A stretch of 64,000 nt of DNA, taken from positions 248,001 through 312,000 of the forward strand of contig NZ_JAIWJY010000004.1 in NCBI RefSeq assembly GCF_028829235.1, in the 5' to 3' direction. Shown in pieces: positions 45,235-53,298 of the stretch. The notes beneath the pieces were generated by a model. The model saw only the letters and a program-made list of their open reading frames with translations, ran no database searches and had not been told where the DNA came from. Source of the DNA: Tenacibaculum larymnensis. GTDB lineage: Bacteria > Bacteroidota > Bacteroidia > Flavobacteriales > Flavobacteriaceae. Position 1 is the stretch's first letter; each line of letters opens with the position of its first letter. A program made the translations under genes and the position numbers.

Positions 45235-46434
45235 ATGAAGTTAAGAGCAGACAACATACAAAAGATATACGGTAGCAGAAAAGTAGTAAAAGGAATTTCT
45301 TTGGAAGTTGAGCAAGGTGAAATTATTGGATTACTTGGTCCTAACGGAGCTGGTAAAACGACCTCTTTCTATATGATTGTAGGTATGATTAAACCTAACG
45401 ATGGTCACATTTTTCTAGACAATGAAGAAATTACTACTGATGCAATGTATAAACGTTCTCAAAAAGGAATTGGTTATTTAGCACAAGAAGCTTCTGTTTT
45501 TAGAAAGCTTTCAGTAGAAGATAATATTATGTCAGTTCTTGAATTTACTGATAGAACTAAAGCTGAAAGAAAACAACGCCTAGAAGAGTTAATAGATGAA
45601 TTTAGTTTAGGACATGTACGTAAAAACCGCGGTGATTTATTGTCGGGTGGTGAACGCCGTAGAACAGAAATTGCACGTTGTTTAGCTTCTGATCCTAAAT
45701 TTATTTTATTAGATGAACCTTTTGCTGGTGTCGACCCAATTGCTGTAGAAGATATTCAAGGAATTGTAGCGCAATTGAAAAATAAAAATATTGGTATTTT
45801 AATTACCGATCATGATGTGCAGGCTACTCTTGCAATTACTGACAGAACTTACCTAATGTATAATGGGGGAATTTTAAAAGAAGGAACTCCCGAAGAGCTT
45901 GCTGAAGACGAAACTGTTCGTAGAGTGTATCTTGGAAAGGATTTTGAGCTTAAGAAGAAAAAATTCGATAATCAAGCTGTAACACAAAATCATTTCATAA
46001 TTGAGAACGCAAAAGAAGAAGATCTTTTCTCCTCTTTTTCTAAAGTCTATCACAACCAAAACTTAAAAGATGGTTTTAAGCTGTATAGAAAAAAAGGGAA
46101 TACTAATTCTTTTCTTGTTATACCTGCGGATAATATGAGTTTCATCGATTTCTGTAATTTATGCATTGATATAGAAGGTTTAAATGTAAAAGGGAATATC
46201 AAAGTGTCTGATCATAGCTATAAAAAAATAGCTAATTATAATGATTGGTGTAACTTTGAAATAGGTTCAGATAAAGTTACATTAACCAATAGAAATAACG
46301 AAAGCTGGGACATTTACAAAAAAGGAGATTTTACGAAAAATAAGCTTATGGATAAGGTCTTTGCTGAAGATAAAATATCTTTAGAAAATTATCATTTCAT
46401 AAGTAACATTTTTGAACCTCAAAAAAACACCTAA
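45235..46434 (+). CDS. lptB: LPS export ATPase LptB with an extra C-terminal domain
   Basis: A 399-residue protein. Residues 1-245 are a complete LptB, the ATPase of the LptB2FG machine that extracts LPS from the inner membrane: Walker A GPNGAGKTTSFY (about 34-45), Q-loop YLAQEASVFRKLSV, signature LSGGERRRTEIAR, Walker B FILLDEPFAGVDP and H-loop ITDHDV. LptB normally ends near KVYLG-FELRKKK, here VRRVYLGKDFELKKKK. About 150 more residues follow (HFIIENAKEEDLFSSF and so on) that I cannot assign: alpha/beta mixed, with repeated aromatic and Lys residues and no transmembrane segment. Confidence 0.92.
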   Translation: MKLRADNIQKIYGSRKVVKGISLEVEQGEIIGLLGPNGAGKTTSFYMIVGMIKPNDGHIFLDNEEITTDAMYKRSQKGIGYLAQEASVFRKLSVEDNIMSVLEFTDRTKAERKQRLEELIDEFSLGHVRKNRGDLLSGGERRRTEIARCLASDPKFILLDEPFAGVDPIAVEDIQGIVAQLKNKNIGILITDHDVQATLAITDRTYLMYNGGILKEGTPEELAEDETVRRVYLGKDFELKKKKFDNQAVTQNHFIIENAKEEDLFSSFSKVYHNQNLKDGFKLYRKKGNTNSFLVIPADNMSFIDFCNLCIDIEGLNVKGNIKVSDHSYKKIANYNDWCNFEIGSDKVTLTNRNNESWDIYKKGDFTKNKLMDKVFAEDKISLENYHFISNIFEPQKNT

Positions 46435-46457
46435 AAAATGATTTTCAAAATCAAAAC

Positions 46458-46490
46458 AAAAAAGCACGTTGATTCACAACGTGCTTTTTT
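46458..46490. terminator. Bidirectional terminator
   Basis: AAAAGCACGTTG and CAACGTGCTTTT arms around a 5-nt loop lie between the lptB and pss 3' ends, with A and T runs on both sides. Confidence 0.88.
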
Positions 46491-46514
46491 GTTTTATTTA
46501 AGATGTAACTTATT

Positions 46515-47276
46515 CTATTTTGAAGAGAGTTTTTTATCTGAGTTATTTACAATAGACAATACTACATATGATAGTATTATCATTGGAATTGCAACTATTT
46601 TTAAAGTAATAATTAATATAATTGATAAAGCTAAAAACACATACTTAATCACATTATCTTTAAAATAAAAATTTTTAAACTTCAAGGAGAACAACGGTAT
46701 TTCAGCATTCATTAAATACGTAAACAACACTGTAAGTAATATTAAAAAGTATTGATTTTCAATAAAACTTATTAAAAACGATTCTTTATCAAACTGTGCT
46801 ATTAATGGTAAAGAAATTACAAACAAGCTCATAGCTGGTGTTGGTACTCCAATAAAACTATCCGATTGACGCTCATCAATATTAAACTTTGCTAAACGGT
46901 ATCCTGCTCCTAATGTTAGCAATAAGCCTAAATAAGGCAAATTACTTCCTGTTGCTCCATATTCATCAACTCCAAAGTATCCAACAGCATCTACATCTAT
47001 AGCATTTACCAACATTTGCATCATTACAATCCCAGGCACTACTCCACTTGTTACCATATCAGCTAAACTATCTAACTGTTTACCTAGTTCACCTTGTACC
47101 TTTAACATACGAGCTGCAAACCCATCAAAAAAATCAAAAAGTATTCCAAGCATTACTAATATTGCCGTGGCGAAAAAATCACCTTTTATGGCAAAAATGG
47201 TAGCAATAGTACCACACAACAAGTTTCCTAAGGTTAATAAATTTGGAATATATTTTTTGACATTCATAGTACTCAT
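46515..47276 (-). CDS. pssA: CDP-diacylglycerol-serine O-phosphatidyltransferase
   Basis: A 253-residue integral membrane enzyme that makes phosphatidylserine, the precursor of phosphatidylethanolamine. It begins near MNVKKYIPNLLTLGNLLCG and carries the CDP-alcohol phosphatidyltransferase signature D-x2-DG-x2-AR-x8-G-x3-D-x3-D as DFFDGFAARMLKVQGELGKQ followed by LDSLAD. Six to eight hydrophobic segments follow. ATG at 47276 or 47267 are both possible starts. It is convergent with lptB and divergent from the YheT hydrolase. Confidence 0.92.
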   Translation of the reverse strand: MSTMNVKKYIPNLLTLGNLLCGTIATIFAIKGDFFATAILVMLGILFDFFDGFAARMLKVQGELGKQLDSLADMVTSGVVPGIVMMQMLVNAIDVDAVGYFGVDEYGATGSNLPYLGLLLTLGAGYRLAKFNIDERQSDSFIGVPTPAMSLFVISLPLIAQFDKESFLISFIENQYFLILLTVLFTYLMNAEIPLFSLKFKNFYFKDNVIKYVFLALSIILIITLKIVAIPMIILSYVVLSIVNNSDKKLSSK

Positions 47277-47368
47277 AAAATTTACAGCTAAAATAAGAAA
47301 TCATTCAATGGCTTTTACATTTTAGTTATTTTTTGTCATCTTTGTTTAAAAAGCTATTACTTAGTATT

Positions 47369-48346
47369 ATGCCAATTATCACAGATACATTCTCTCCTAG
47401 CCTCCCATTTAAAAGTGCTCATTTTAACACTGTTTATCGTCCGTTATTCATGAAAGACACCATTGAATATAAACGAAAAAGAATTACAACGTGGGATGCT
47501 GATTTTATTGATTTAGACTTTTCTTTTGTGGAATCTAACACTATTGTGCTGTTAATTCACGGACTCGAAGGGAGTTCTCAGTCAAATTATATGATTACAA
47601 CATCTAACCATCTAAACTGTTTAGGTTTTGATACAGTCTGTATGAATTTAAGAGGTTGTAGCGGAGAAGATAATTTACTTTTAGAAACCTATCATAGCGG
47701 AAAAACAGACGATGTTAGTTTCATCATTAAATACTTAAAAAACCATTATGATTATGACAATATTATAATCACAGGGTTTAGTTTAGGAGGAAATCTAACT
47801 TTAAAATATTTAGGGGAATACAGTGATATTCCTTCAGAAGTTAAAGGAGGAATAGCTGTATCTGTTCCTGTTGATTTAACCTCTTCTCAAGCGGAACTAA
47901 ATAAATTAAAAAACAAAATTTACCTAAATGAGTTTTTAAAAACTATGAAGTTAAAGCTCTTACAGAAAGCAAAAAAGTTCCCTGACTTCAAATTAAATAA
48001 AGAACTCTTATTAAAAGCTAGTAAATTTAGACATTTAGAAAAACAGTACACCGTACCTGTTTTTGGCTTTGAAAGTTCCGAGGATTATTGGCTAAAAGCA
48101 AGTGCTAAGCCTTTTATTCCAGAAATTAAGGTTCCAACATTACTTGTTAATGCTTTAGATGATAGTTTTTTATCAAAAGAATGCTACCCTATAAAAGAAG
48201 CTAAAGAAATGAAAAACTTTTATCTCTCTACACCAAATTATGGCGGACATGTAGGTTTTATGTCTTCTTTTTCTAGTACAGAAAACAGATGGTTAGAACA
48301 ACGTATTTCAAGATTTATAAATGAAACTCTTGGTATTGAATATTAA
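47369..48346 (+). CDS. YheT-family alpha/beta hydrolase
   Basis: About 325 residues. From the chosen start MPIITDTFSPSLPFKSAHF, typical for the family, the hydrolase core shows LLIHGLEGSSQS (oxyanion region), ITGFSLGGNLTLKYLGE with the nucleophile Ser, TLLVNALDDSFL with the Asp and NYGGHVGFM with the His. The longer frame from 47333 adds MSSLFKKLLLSI, which lacks similarity to relatives and lies close to the pss start region. Members hydrolyse small esters; the physiological substrate is unknown. Confidence 0.88.
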   Translation: MPIITDTFSPSLPFKSAHFNTVYRPLFMKDTIEYKRKRITTWDADFIDLDFSFVESNTIVLLIHGLEGSSQSNYMITTSNHLNCLGFDTVCMNLRGCSGEDNLLLETYHSGKTDDVSFIIKYLKNHYDYDNIIITGFSLGGNLTLKYLGEYSDIPSEVKGGIAVSVPVDLTSSQAELNKLKNKIYLNEFLKTMKLKLLQKAKKFPDFKLNKELLLKASKFRHLEKQYTVPVFGFESSEDYWLKASAKPFIPEIKVPTLLVNALDDSFLSKECYPIKEAKEMKNFYLSTPNYGGHVGFMSSFSSTENRWLEQRISRFINETLGIEY

Positions 48347-48428
48347 ACAATAACCTTAAAAATACCTAGTTATATTAATCGGATTTATGATATTTGTAAA
48401 ACACCGACATTAATTTTCTCTGATACTT

Positions 48429-49616
48429 ATGATGATAAAAAAATATACCTTTCTTTTTCTTTGTTTATTATGTATTAATCAAGCTTTTTCTCAAAGAGTT
48501 AATACTTTAGGTTTATCAAAATTTTCTCAAATAAGTATCATTACTTCAGGACCTGGAGAAGCTTTATATGAGAAGTTTGGACATACAGCCATTCGAGTAA
48601 AAGATCCCGTTTTACAACTAGATCTTCTTTATAATTATGGGATTTTTGATTTTGATGACCCAAACTTTTATGTAAATTTCACAAAAGGTTATATGAAATA
48701 TAAGTTGGCTCGTTATCCGTTCCATTTATCTTTAAAGAGTGCTCAACGAGATAAACGTTGGGTGAAAGAACAAATTTTAAACTTAACACAACAACAAAGA
48801 AATGATTTTTTTCAGTTTTTAGAAACAAATGTTCTCCCTGAAAATGCAAGCTATTTTTACGATCCTTTTTTCGATAACTGTGCTACCAGGCCTCGTGATA
48901 TAATTCAAAAAGTTACAGAAAATAACTTAGTTTTTAAGGATAATTTTGTTACTAAGTATTTATCGTTACGACAATTGATGAATAAAGAAATTAATCCAAA
49001 CACTTGGGGTAGCTTAGGAATTAATATAGCTTTAGGAAGTAAGTTAGATAAAATAGCAGCTCCAAAAGAATACTTATACTTACCTGATTATGTTTTTGAA
49101 GCTTTAAGTGTATCAAAAATTGTTAAAGATGAAAAAGAAGAAAATTTAGTTAGGAAAACAAATGTTTTACTCGATTTTGAAGAGAAAGAATCCAAAAGTG
49201 ATATTATTAATCCCTTTTTAGTAATTTTATTATTCTCCTTATTTGGAATGTTTATTACTTATAAGGACATTAAAAACTCTAAAAGAACCAAATGGTTTGA
49301 CTTTGTTCTGTTTTTTACAACTGGTATTTTAGGTTTGCTGATTGTTTTTTTATGGTTCTTTACCAACCACTCAACTGCACCTAACAATTTTAACTTTTTA
49401 TGGGCGTTTGCACCTAACTTAGTTGTTGCTATCTTTTTATTGAAGGAAATTCCACCAAAATGGATATACGGTTATTGTATCGTTTTATTAATTTTTATAC
49501 TAATTATTCCTTTTATATGGCTATTTAGTATTCAATTATACACGTATCCTATGATTCCTCTATTTTTGTTATTAGGAACTCGCTATTTCTTTTTACAAAA
49601 AGCTTTGAAGAGCTAG
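48429..49616 (+). CDS. DUF4105-domain membrane protein
   Basis: A 395-residue protein. A signal peptide (MIKKYTFLFLCLLCINQAFS) is followed by a soluble DUF4105 domain (about 25-230) with ISIITSGPGEALYEKFGHT, LLYNYGIFDFDDPNF and FFDNCATRPRDII, suggesting a papain-like (Cys-His) fold. Four or five membrane segments fill the C-terminal 150 residues. The domain is common in Bacteroidota and uncharacterised. Its end overlaps the convergent aroQ by 24 bp. Confidence 0.85.
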   Translation: MMIKKYTFLFLCLLCINQAFSQRVNTLGLSKFSQISIITSGPGEALYEKFGHTAIRVKDPVLQLDLLYNYGIFDFDDPNFYVNFTKGYMKYKLARYPFHLSLKSAQRDKRWVKEQILNLTQQQRNDFFQFLETNVLPENASYFYDPFFDNCATRPRDIIQKVTENNLVFKDNFVTKYLSLRQLMNKEINPNTWGSLGINIALGSKLDKIAAPKEYLYLPDYVFEALSVSKIVKDEKEENLVRKTNVLLDFEEKESKSDIINPFLVILLFSLFGMFITYKDIKNSKRTKWFDFVLFFTTGILGLLIVFLWFFTNHSTAPNNFNFLWAFAPNLVVAIFLLKEIPPKWIYGYCIVLLIFILIIPFIWLFSIQLYTYPMIPLFLLLGTRYFFLQKALKS

Positions 49617-50009
49617 TTCATATCCTTGTAAACCAAAACCAAAAATAACTCCTTTAGCATTAGGAGCTATATAACTAGTGTGGCGAAACTCTTCTCTAGC
49701 ATGTATATTTGAAATATGCACTTCAACTACAGGGGTTTCTATACCTTTTACAGCATCACCAATACCTACAGATGTATGAGTATAGGCCGCTGCATTTAGA
49801 ATGATACCATCATAATCAAAACCTACTTCATGTAATTTATCTATCAACTCCCCTTCTATATTCGATTGAAAATACTCTAAATTTACATTAGTATAATTAT
49901 TTTTTAATTCTTTAAAATAATCATCAAAAGAACTTGCTCCATAAATAGTTGGTTCACGCTTCCCTAATAAATTCAAATTAGGTCCATTAATTATAATTAT
50001 TTTTTTCAT
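49593..50009 (-). CDS. aroQ: 3-dehydroquinate dehydratase, type II
   Basis: A 138-residue dodecameric enzyme for the third step of the shikimate pathway. It carries IIINGPNLNLLGKREPTIYG (N-terminal loop with the catalytic Arg and Tyr), EYFQSNIEGELIDKLHE, ILNAAAYTHTSVGIGDAV and EVHISNIHAREEFRHTSY with the catalytic His. Length is typical. It converges with the DUF4105 gene with a 24-bp overlap, and its promoter side faces the barrel cluster terminator. Confidence 0.94.
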   Translation of the reverse strand: MKKIIIINGPNLNLLGKREPTIYGASSFDDYFKELKNNYTNVNLEYFQSNIEGELIDKLHEVGFDYDGIILNAAAYTHTSVGIGDAVKGIETPVVEVHISNIHAREEFRHTSYIAPNAKGVIFGFGLQGYELALQSFL

Positions 50010-50059
50010 TCTTAATATTTTCTAAAGTAAAAATACTCTTTTTAACTTTTAAGCATAAA

Positions 50060-50087
50060 AAAAAGGAAGCAATTTTGCTTCCTTTTT
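50060..50087 (-). terminator. Terminator of barrel gene A
   Basis: GGAAGCAA / TTGCTTCC-type stem with A and T runs. The same hairpin sequence occurs after barrel gene B (50802-50830), evidence that the two units were duplicated together. Confidence 0.85.
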
Positions 50088-50109
50088 AAATTTATTTTTT
50101 AAGTACTTT

Positions 50110-50634
50110 TTAGAAATGTAATGCAAAACCAACATTAAATTGGAAAGAGTTAAAATCTTCAGTATCTCCTAAACCTAAGTTATATCTTAAACCTGGCTCA
50201 ATACTTACCATATCACCTAAGAATATAGCATAACCCGCTTGAAAACCTAAGAAAGATGCATCATATGCATCATATGAAGCTCCTGAATAATCAATTTGTA
50301 CTGGAATCATACTAGAAATATAATATTTTGCTCCAATCTTGTAAGAAAAAGCATCATCAGCACCTCTATCATTGTACCCTAAACCTAACTTAATAGCTAA
50401 GTCATCCATAATGAAATATCCAGCTTCTGCTCCAATTCCCCAAGATGTTACTGATCCTCCCCCAGGCATATCTTCTGAAGACAAGTAAAAACCTGTTGCA
50501 GCACCATGAGCAGCTCCAAAACCAGTGTTACCTTCTACTAACCATTTTCCTTTTGCTGTTTGTCCGTTAGCCTCTTGTGCATTAGCTGTAAAACCTGCAG
50601 CTACCATAGCAATTACTAATAATAATTTTTTCAT
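50110..50634 (-). CDS. Small outer-membrane beta-barrel protein A
   Basis: A 174-residue secreted barrel. A signal peptide (MKKLLLVIAMVAAGFTANA) is followed by about eight amphipathic strands, including KWLVEGNTGFGAAHG, SWGIGAEAGYFIMDDLAIKLG, YKIGAKYYISSMIPVQIDY, SFLGFQAGYAIFLG, and a final FQFNVGFALHF ending in Phe, the BAM signal. It is one of three tandem barrel genes, all on the minus strand and each with its own promoter and hairpin. The function is unknown; similar proteins are often highly expressed surface components. Confidence 0.83.
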   Translation of the reverse strand: MKKLLLVIAMVAAGFTANAQEANGQTAKGKWLVEGNTGFGAAHGAATGFYLSSEDMPGGGSVTSWGIGAEAGYFIMDDLAIKLGLGYNDRGADDAFSYKIGAKYYISSMIPVQIDYSGASYDAYDASFLGFQAGYAIFLGDMVSIEPGLRYNLGLGDTEDFNSFQFNVGFALHF

Positions 50635-50670
50635 AATTTTTAAATTTTATAAATTTTTAGTTTGAGCCGG

Positions 50671-50698
50671 CAAATATACATCTAAATTAGGACTTCAA
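50671..50698 (-). promoter_or_regulatory. Promoter of barrel gene A
   Basis: On the minus strand TTG (50698-50696), 17-bp spacer and TATATTTG (50678-50671). The transcript would start near GCCGGCTCAAA (50671-50661), a block repeated in front of barrel gene B. Confidence 0.78.
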
Positions 50699-50801
50699 GC
50701 AATCATTTTTTCTAAAAAAAATCCAAATAGAGCTACTAAAAACTAACTATTTCAATCTGAAAAAGTTAGCCTACAACCAAAATATTTTTTTCTTAAAACA
50801 A

Positions 50802-50830
50802 AAAAAAGGAAGCAATTTTGCTTCCTTTTT
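50802..50830 (-). terminator. Terminator of barrel gene B
   Basis: AAAAAGGAAGCAA / TTGCTTCCTTTTT-type stem, essentially the same sequence as the hairpin at 50060-50087. Confidence 0.85.
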
Positions 50831-50850
50831 ACTTATTATTGAGTTTCTTA

Positions 50851-51321
50851 TTATAAAGAAAAAGAATAAGTTCCTCCTAAACCAACAGTTGAAGCTGTAG
50901 CTCCATCAAGAGCAACATTTGAATAATCAACATGTAAAGTAATCTTTTCACTTACTTGGTAACCTACCATTGGTCTATAGTAAAAACCACTATCAACTCC
51001 AGAAGGTCTAACACCAATTCCGTACCCTAAATCAGCACCAACAACAAACTTCTCAGCTACATTGTAACGACCAGCTACAGCTAAAGGTAAGAAAGCTATA
51101 TCAGCTCCTTCTCCTTGGAAGTGTACATACGATACAGATGGTCCTAATTTAAAACCTTCAGCTACATTAAATAAATAGTTAGCCTCAATAGCTCCAGTTA
51201 CGTCAAAACCATCAGCATCACCTACTGGTAAACCAATAGTACCACCAACGTTTAATTGTCCTTCTTGTGCATTAACAGCTAAACCTAAAGCCATCATAGC
51301 AACTACTAAAAATTTTTTCAT
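50851..51321 (-). CDS. Small outer-membrane beta-barrel protein B
   Basis: A 156-residue secreted barrel with signal peptide MKKFLVVAMMALGLAVNA. Strands include GQLNVGGTIGLPVGD, GAIEANYLFNVAEGFKLGPSVSYVHF, LPLAVAGRYNVAEKFVVGADLGYGIGV, YRPMVGYQVSEKITLHVDYS and a final STVGLGGTYSFSL. The last residue is Leu, not Phe. It is the intact closest relative of the pseudogene next door (shared EGFKLGPSVSY / EKFVVG-DLGY / YRPMVGY pattern) and shares promoter-proximal sequence and terminator with gene A. Confidence 0.83.
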   Translation of the reverse strand: MKKFLVVAMMALGLAVNAQEGQLNVGGTIGLPVGDADGFDVTGAIEANYLFNVAEGFKLGPSVSYVHFQGEGADIAFLPLAVAGRYNVAEKFVVGADLGYGIGVRPSGVDSGFYYRPMVGYQVSEKITLHVDYSNVALDGATASTVGLGGTYSFSL

Positions 51322-51354
51322 AATTTTTGTTTTATAAGTTTTATTTTGAGCCGG

Positions 51355-51362
51355 CGAAGATA
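51355..51362 (-). promoter_or_regulatory. -7 box of barrel gene B
   Basis: TATCTTCG on the minus strand is one base off TAnnTTTG. It is followed by the same GCCGGCTCAAA leader start as gene A. No clear -33 element. Confidence 0.55.
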
Positions 51363-51522
51363 CACCTAAATAAAGTTTTAACAGCTCATTTTTTTAATAA
51401 AAAAAGAGGTCAACCCCCTCTTTATACTTAAAACACTAAAACTTAAAAAGTTAGCTTAAAAATTCTTTTAATAAAAAAAAGAAGTATAATTACCCCCTTT
51501 ATATTTTATTAAAACTATTAAA

Positions 51523-51998
51523 CTATAGTCCAAATACAACACCAAATCCAAAATTAGCCATTGTACCGCCTTCAACACTAACTCCAGAATATGAAGCTTG
51601 AATAGAAATATTATCTGAAACGTTATATCCTACTAATGGTCTGTAATGAAACCTTCCATCATTTCCATCTGGACTAATACCTATTGCGTAACCTAAATCT
51701 AAACCTACAACAAATTTTTCAGAAGCATCAAAACGCGCTGCTGCTGCAATAGGTAAAAAAGAGGCATCTTTAATATCAAAACCAGCAAATTCACCTCCAA
51801 AATAATGAGAGTAAGAAACCGAAGGGCCTAACTAAAAATTATCTGAAATACTAAATAAATAATTAGCTTCTAAGCCTATTGCAAAATCGTAACCTGTGTA
51901 AGCATCTGCTACAGGTAAACCAATACAAACTTTCCTTCTTGTGCGTTAGCAATTAAACCCACTGCTACCATAGCAATTACTAATAATAATTTTTTCTT
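51523..51998 (-). pseudogene. Decayed third barrel gene, paralogue of gene B
   Basis: On the minus strand the first codon is AAG instead of ATG (51998-51996), followed by a KKLLLVIAMVAVGLIANAQ signal peptide. A deletion after AQEG, compared with gene B, shifts the frame. An in-frame TAG (51834-51832) replaces the Lys of the FKLGPSVSY motif. Downstream the frame is open for about 100 residues (LGPSVSYSHYFGGEF, RFDASEKFVVGLDLGY, YRPLVGYNVSDN, ending GFGVVFGL). Three separate lesions make translation of a whole barrel impossible. The protein-level likeness to gene B is still high, so the loss is probably recent. Confidence 0.85.
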
Positions 51999-52082
51999 AA
52001 TTTTTAAATTTATAATTATAAGTTTGTCTAGCAAAAATAATTTTAACAATACCTTTTTCTAAAAAAAGCTACTCTTTAAAAA

Positions 52083-53003
52083 ATGAACTGGGAACAAGCT
52101 ATATCTGATTATATTAATTTTTTGAAAATTGAGAGAGGACTTTCAAAAAACTCTATTGACAGCTATCAAAGAGATATAAAAAAGTTAACCTTATTTGTAA
52201 ATAATTTAGAAGTAATCCCTTCTCCTGTTTATATAACTCATGAAGTTTTACAACAATTTATTTATGATATAAGTAAAAGCATAAAAGCTCGTAGCCAAGC
52301 TCGTTTAATTTCAGGATTACGTAGCTTTTTTGACTTTCTAGTCTTTGAAGATTACCGAAAAGACAACCCTACAGACTTAATAGAGAGTCCTAATATCACC
52401 CAAAAACTACCTGATACTTTAGAAAAAGAAGATATTGACAAGTTAATTGATGCTATTGATTTAAGTCACCCTCAAGGAGAACGTAACAAAACCATCATTG
52501 AAACTATTTATAGTTGTGGTCTTCGTGTAAGTGAATTAATTAATCTACAGCTTTCTGATTTATTTTTTGATGATGGTTACATACGTATACTAGGAAAAGG
52601 GAATAAATATCGATTTGTGCCTATACATATAACAACAATACATAGACTTAACTTTTATATTAATGAGATTAGATCTACAATCTCTCCTAAAAAAGAAGAT
52701 GAAGATATTGTTTTCTTAAATAGAAGAGGAAAGCGCTTAACCCGACAAATGATTTTTATCATTTTAAAAGAATTAGCTCAAAAAATCAATCTAAAAAAAA
52801 GTATTGGTCCACATACCTTAAGGCATTCTTTTGCTACATATTTACTTAAAAACGGAGCAGACTTACGTGTTATTCAGCAGTTATTAGGACATGAAAGTAT
52901 TACTACTACAGAGATTTACGTGCATTTAGATAATAGCTACCTTAAAGAAGTTGTAGAATTGCATCACCCTAGAAGTAATTTGAATTTAAACGAGGAAGAA
53001 TAA
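52083..53003 (+). CDS. xerD: Site-specific tyrosine recombinase XerD
   Basis: A 306-residue recombinase that resolves chromosome dimers at dif. The N-terminal SAM-like domain (about 1-90) has YINFLKIERGLSKNSIDSY; the catalytic domain shows the first Arg in SCGLRVSELINLQLSDL, the HTLRHSFATYLLKNGADL block with His-x-x-Arg, LLGHESITTTEIYVH, and the final Tyr nucleophile (IYVHLD). All five catalytic residues are present. It is a chromosomal Xer by length and sequence, not a phage integrase; no attachment sites are visible beside it. Confidence 0.93.
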   Translation: MNWEQAISDYINFLKIERGLSKNSIDSYQRDIKKLTLFVNNLEVIPSPVYITHEVLQQFIYDISKSIKARSQARLISGLRSFFDFLVFEDYRKDNPTDLIESPNITQKLPDTLEKEDIDKLIDAIDLSHPQGERNKTIIETIYSCGLRVSELINLQLSDLFFDDGYIRILGKGNKYRFVPIHITTIHRLNFYINEIRSTISPKKEDEDIVFLNRRGKRLTRQMIFIILKELAQKINLKKSIGPHTLRHSFATYLLKNGADLRVIQQLLGHESITTTEIYVHLDNSYLKEVVELHHPRSNLNLNEEE

Positions 53004-53027
53004 ACGAAACTATCGGGTACAAAAAAA

Positions 53028-53121
53028 GGCAAGCTACCTACATCACACCGCTACGACCTAATACCCTTGCTGCGTTCCCGCCCTGGGGGATTCAAAGGGA
53101 GCTGGTTGTGTAGGACTTGCC
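53028..53121 (-). ncRNA. ffs: Signal recognition particle RNA (small, bacterial type)
   Basis: About 94 nt on the minus strand. The ends GGCAAG and CTTGCC pair, and the apical part contains CAGGGCGGGAACGCAGCAAG, the conserved Ffh-binding hairpin with its GGAA-type loop and asymmetric internal loop (compare GUCCGGAAGGAAGCAGC in Escherichia coli). A TAAATTTG -7 box precedes it and a T7 run follows at 53027-53021. It works with Ffh and FtsY in membrane targeting. The exact ends are estimated. Confidence 0.92.
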
Positions 53122-53125
53122 GATG

Positions 53126-53133
53126 CAAATTTA
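53126..53133 (-). promoter_or_regulatory. -7 box of the SRP RNA gene
   Basis: TAAATTTG on the minus strand, 5 bp before the first paired base of the RNA, matches TAnnTTTG and fits the expected start. Confidence 0.75.
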
Positions 53134-53268
53134 CAACCATTTTTTCGTAAAAAACAACAAAATTTCAATAAAAAAACTGTAACATTTCTAAGTTTTTGAA
53201 TACTAATAGTTTGTTATTTATATTTTTTTCTTTTGACAGGATAAAATAAACGTAACATTAAAAAAGAA

Positions 53269-53276
53269 TATATTTG
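53269..53276 (+). promoter_or_regulatory. -7 box of the DUF4199-like gene
   Basis: TATATTTG, 22 bp before the ATG at 53299. No well-spaced -33 TTG is seen. The DNA between the SRP promoter and this box holds no gene. Confidence 0.6.
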
Positions 53277-53298
53277 TATCACTAACTAAATTCACACA

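Noticed and set aside
46438..46668. Open frame on the plus strand opposite pssA
   Set aside because: It crosses the lptB terminator and mirrors a well-supported membrane enzyme; no signal of its own.
52083..53003. XerD as an integrase of a mobile element
   Set aside because: Sequence and length fit the chromosomal dimer-resolution enzyme, and no element genes or att repeats surround it.
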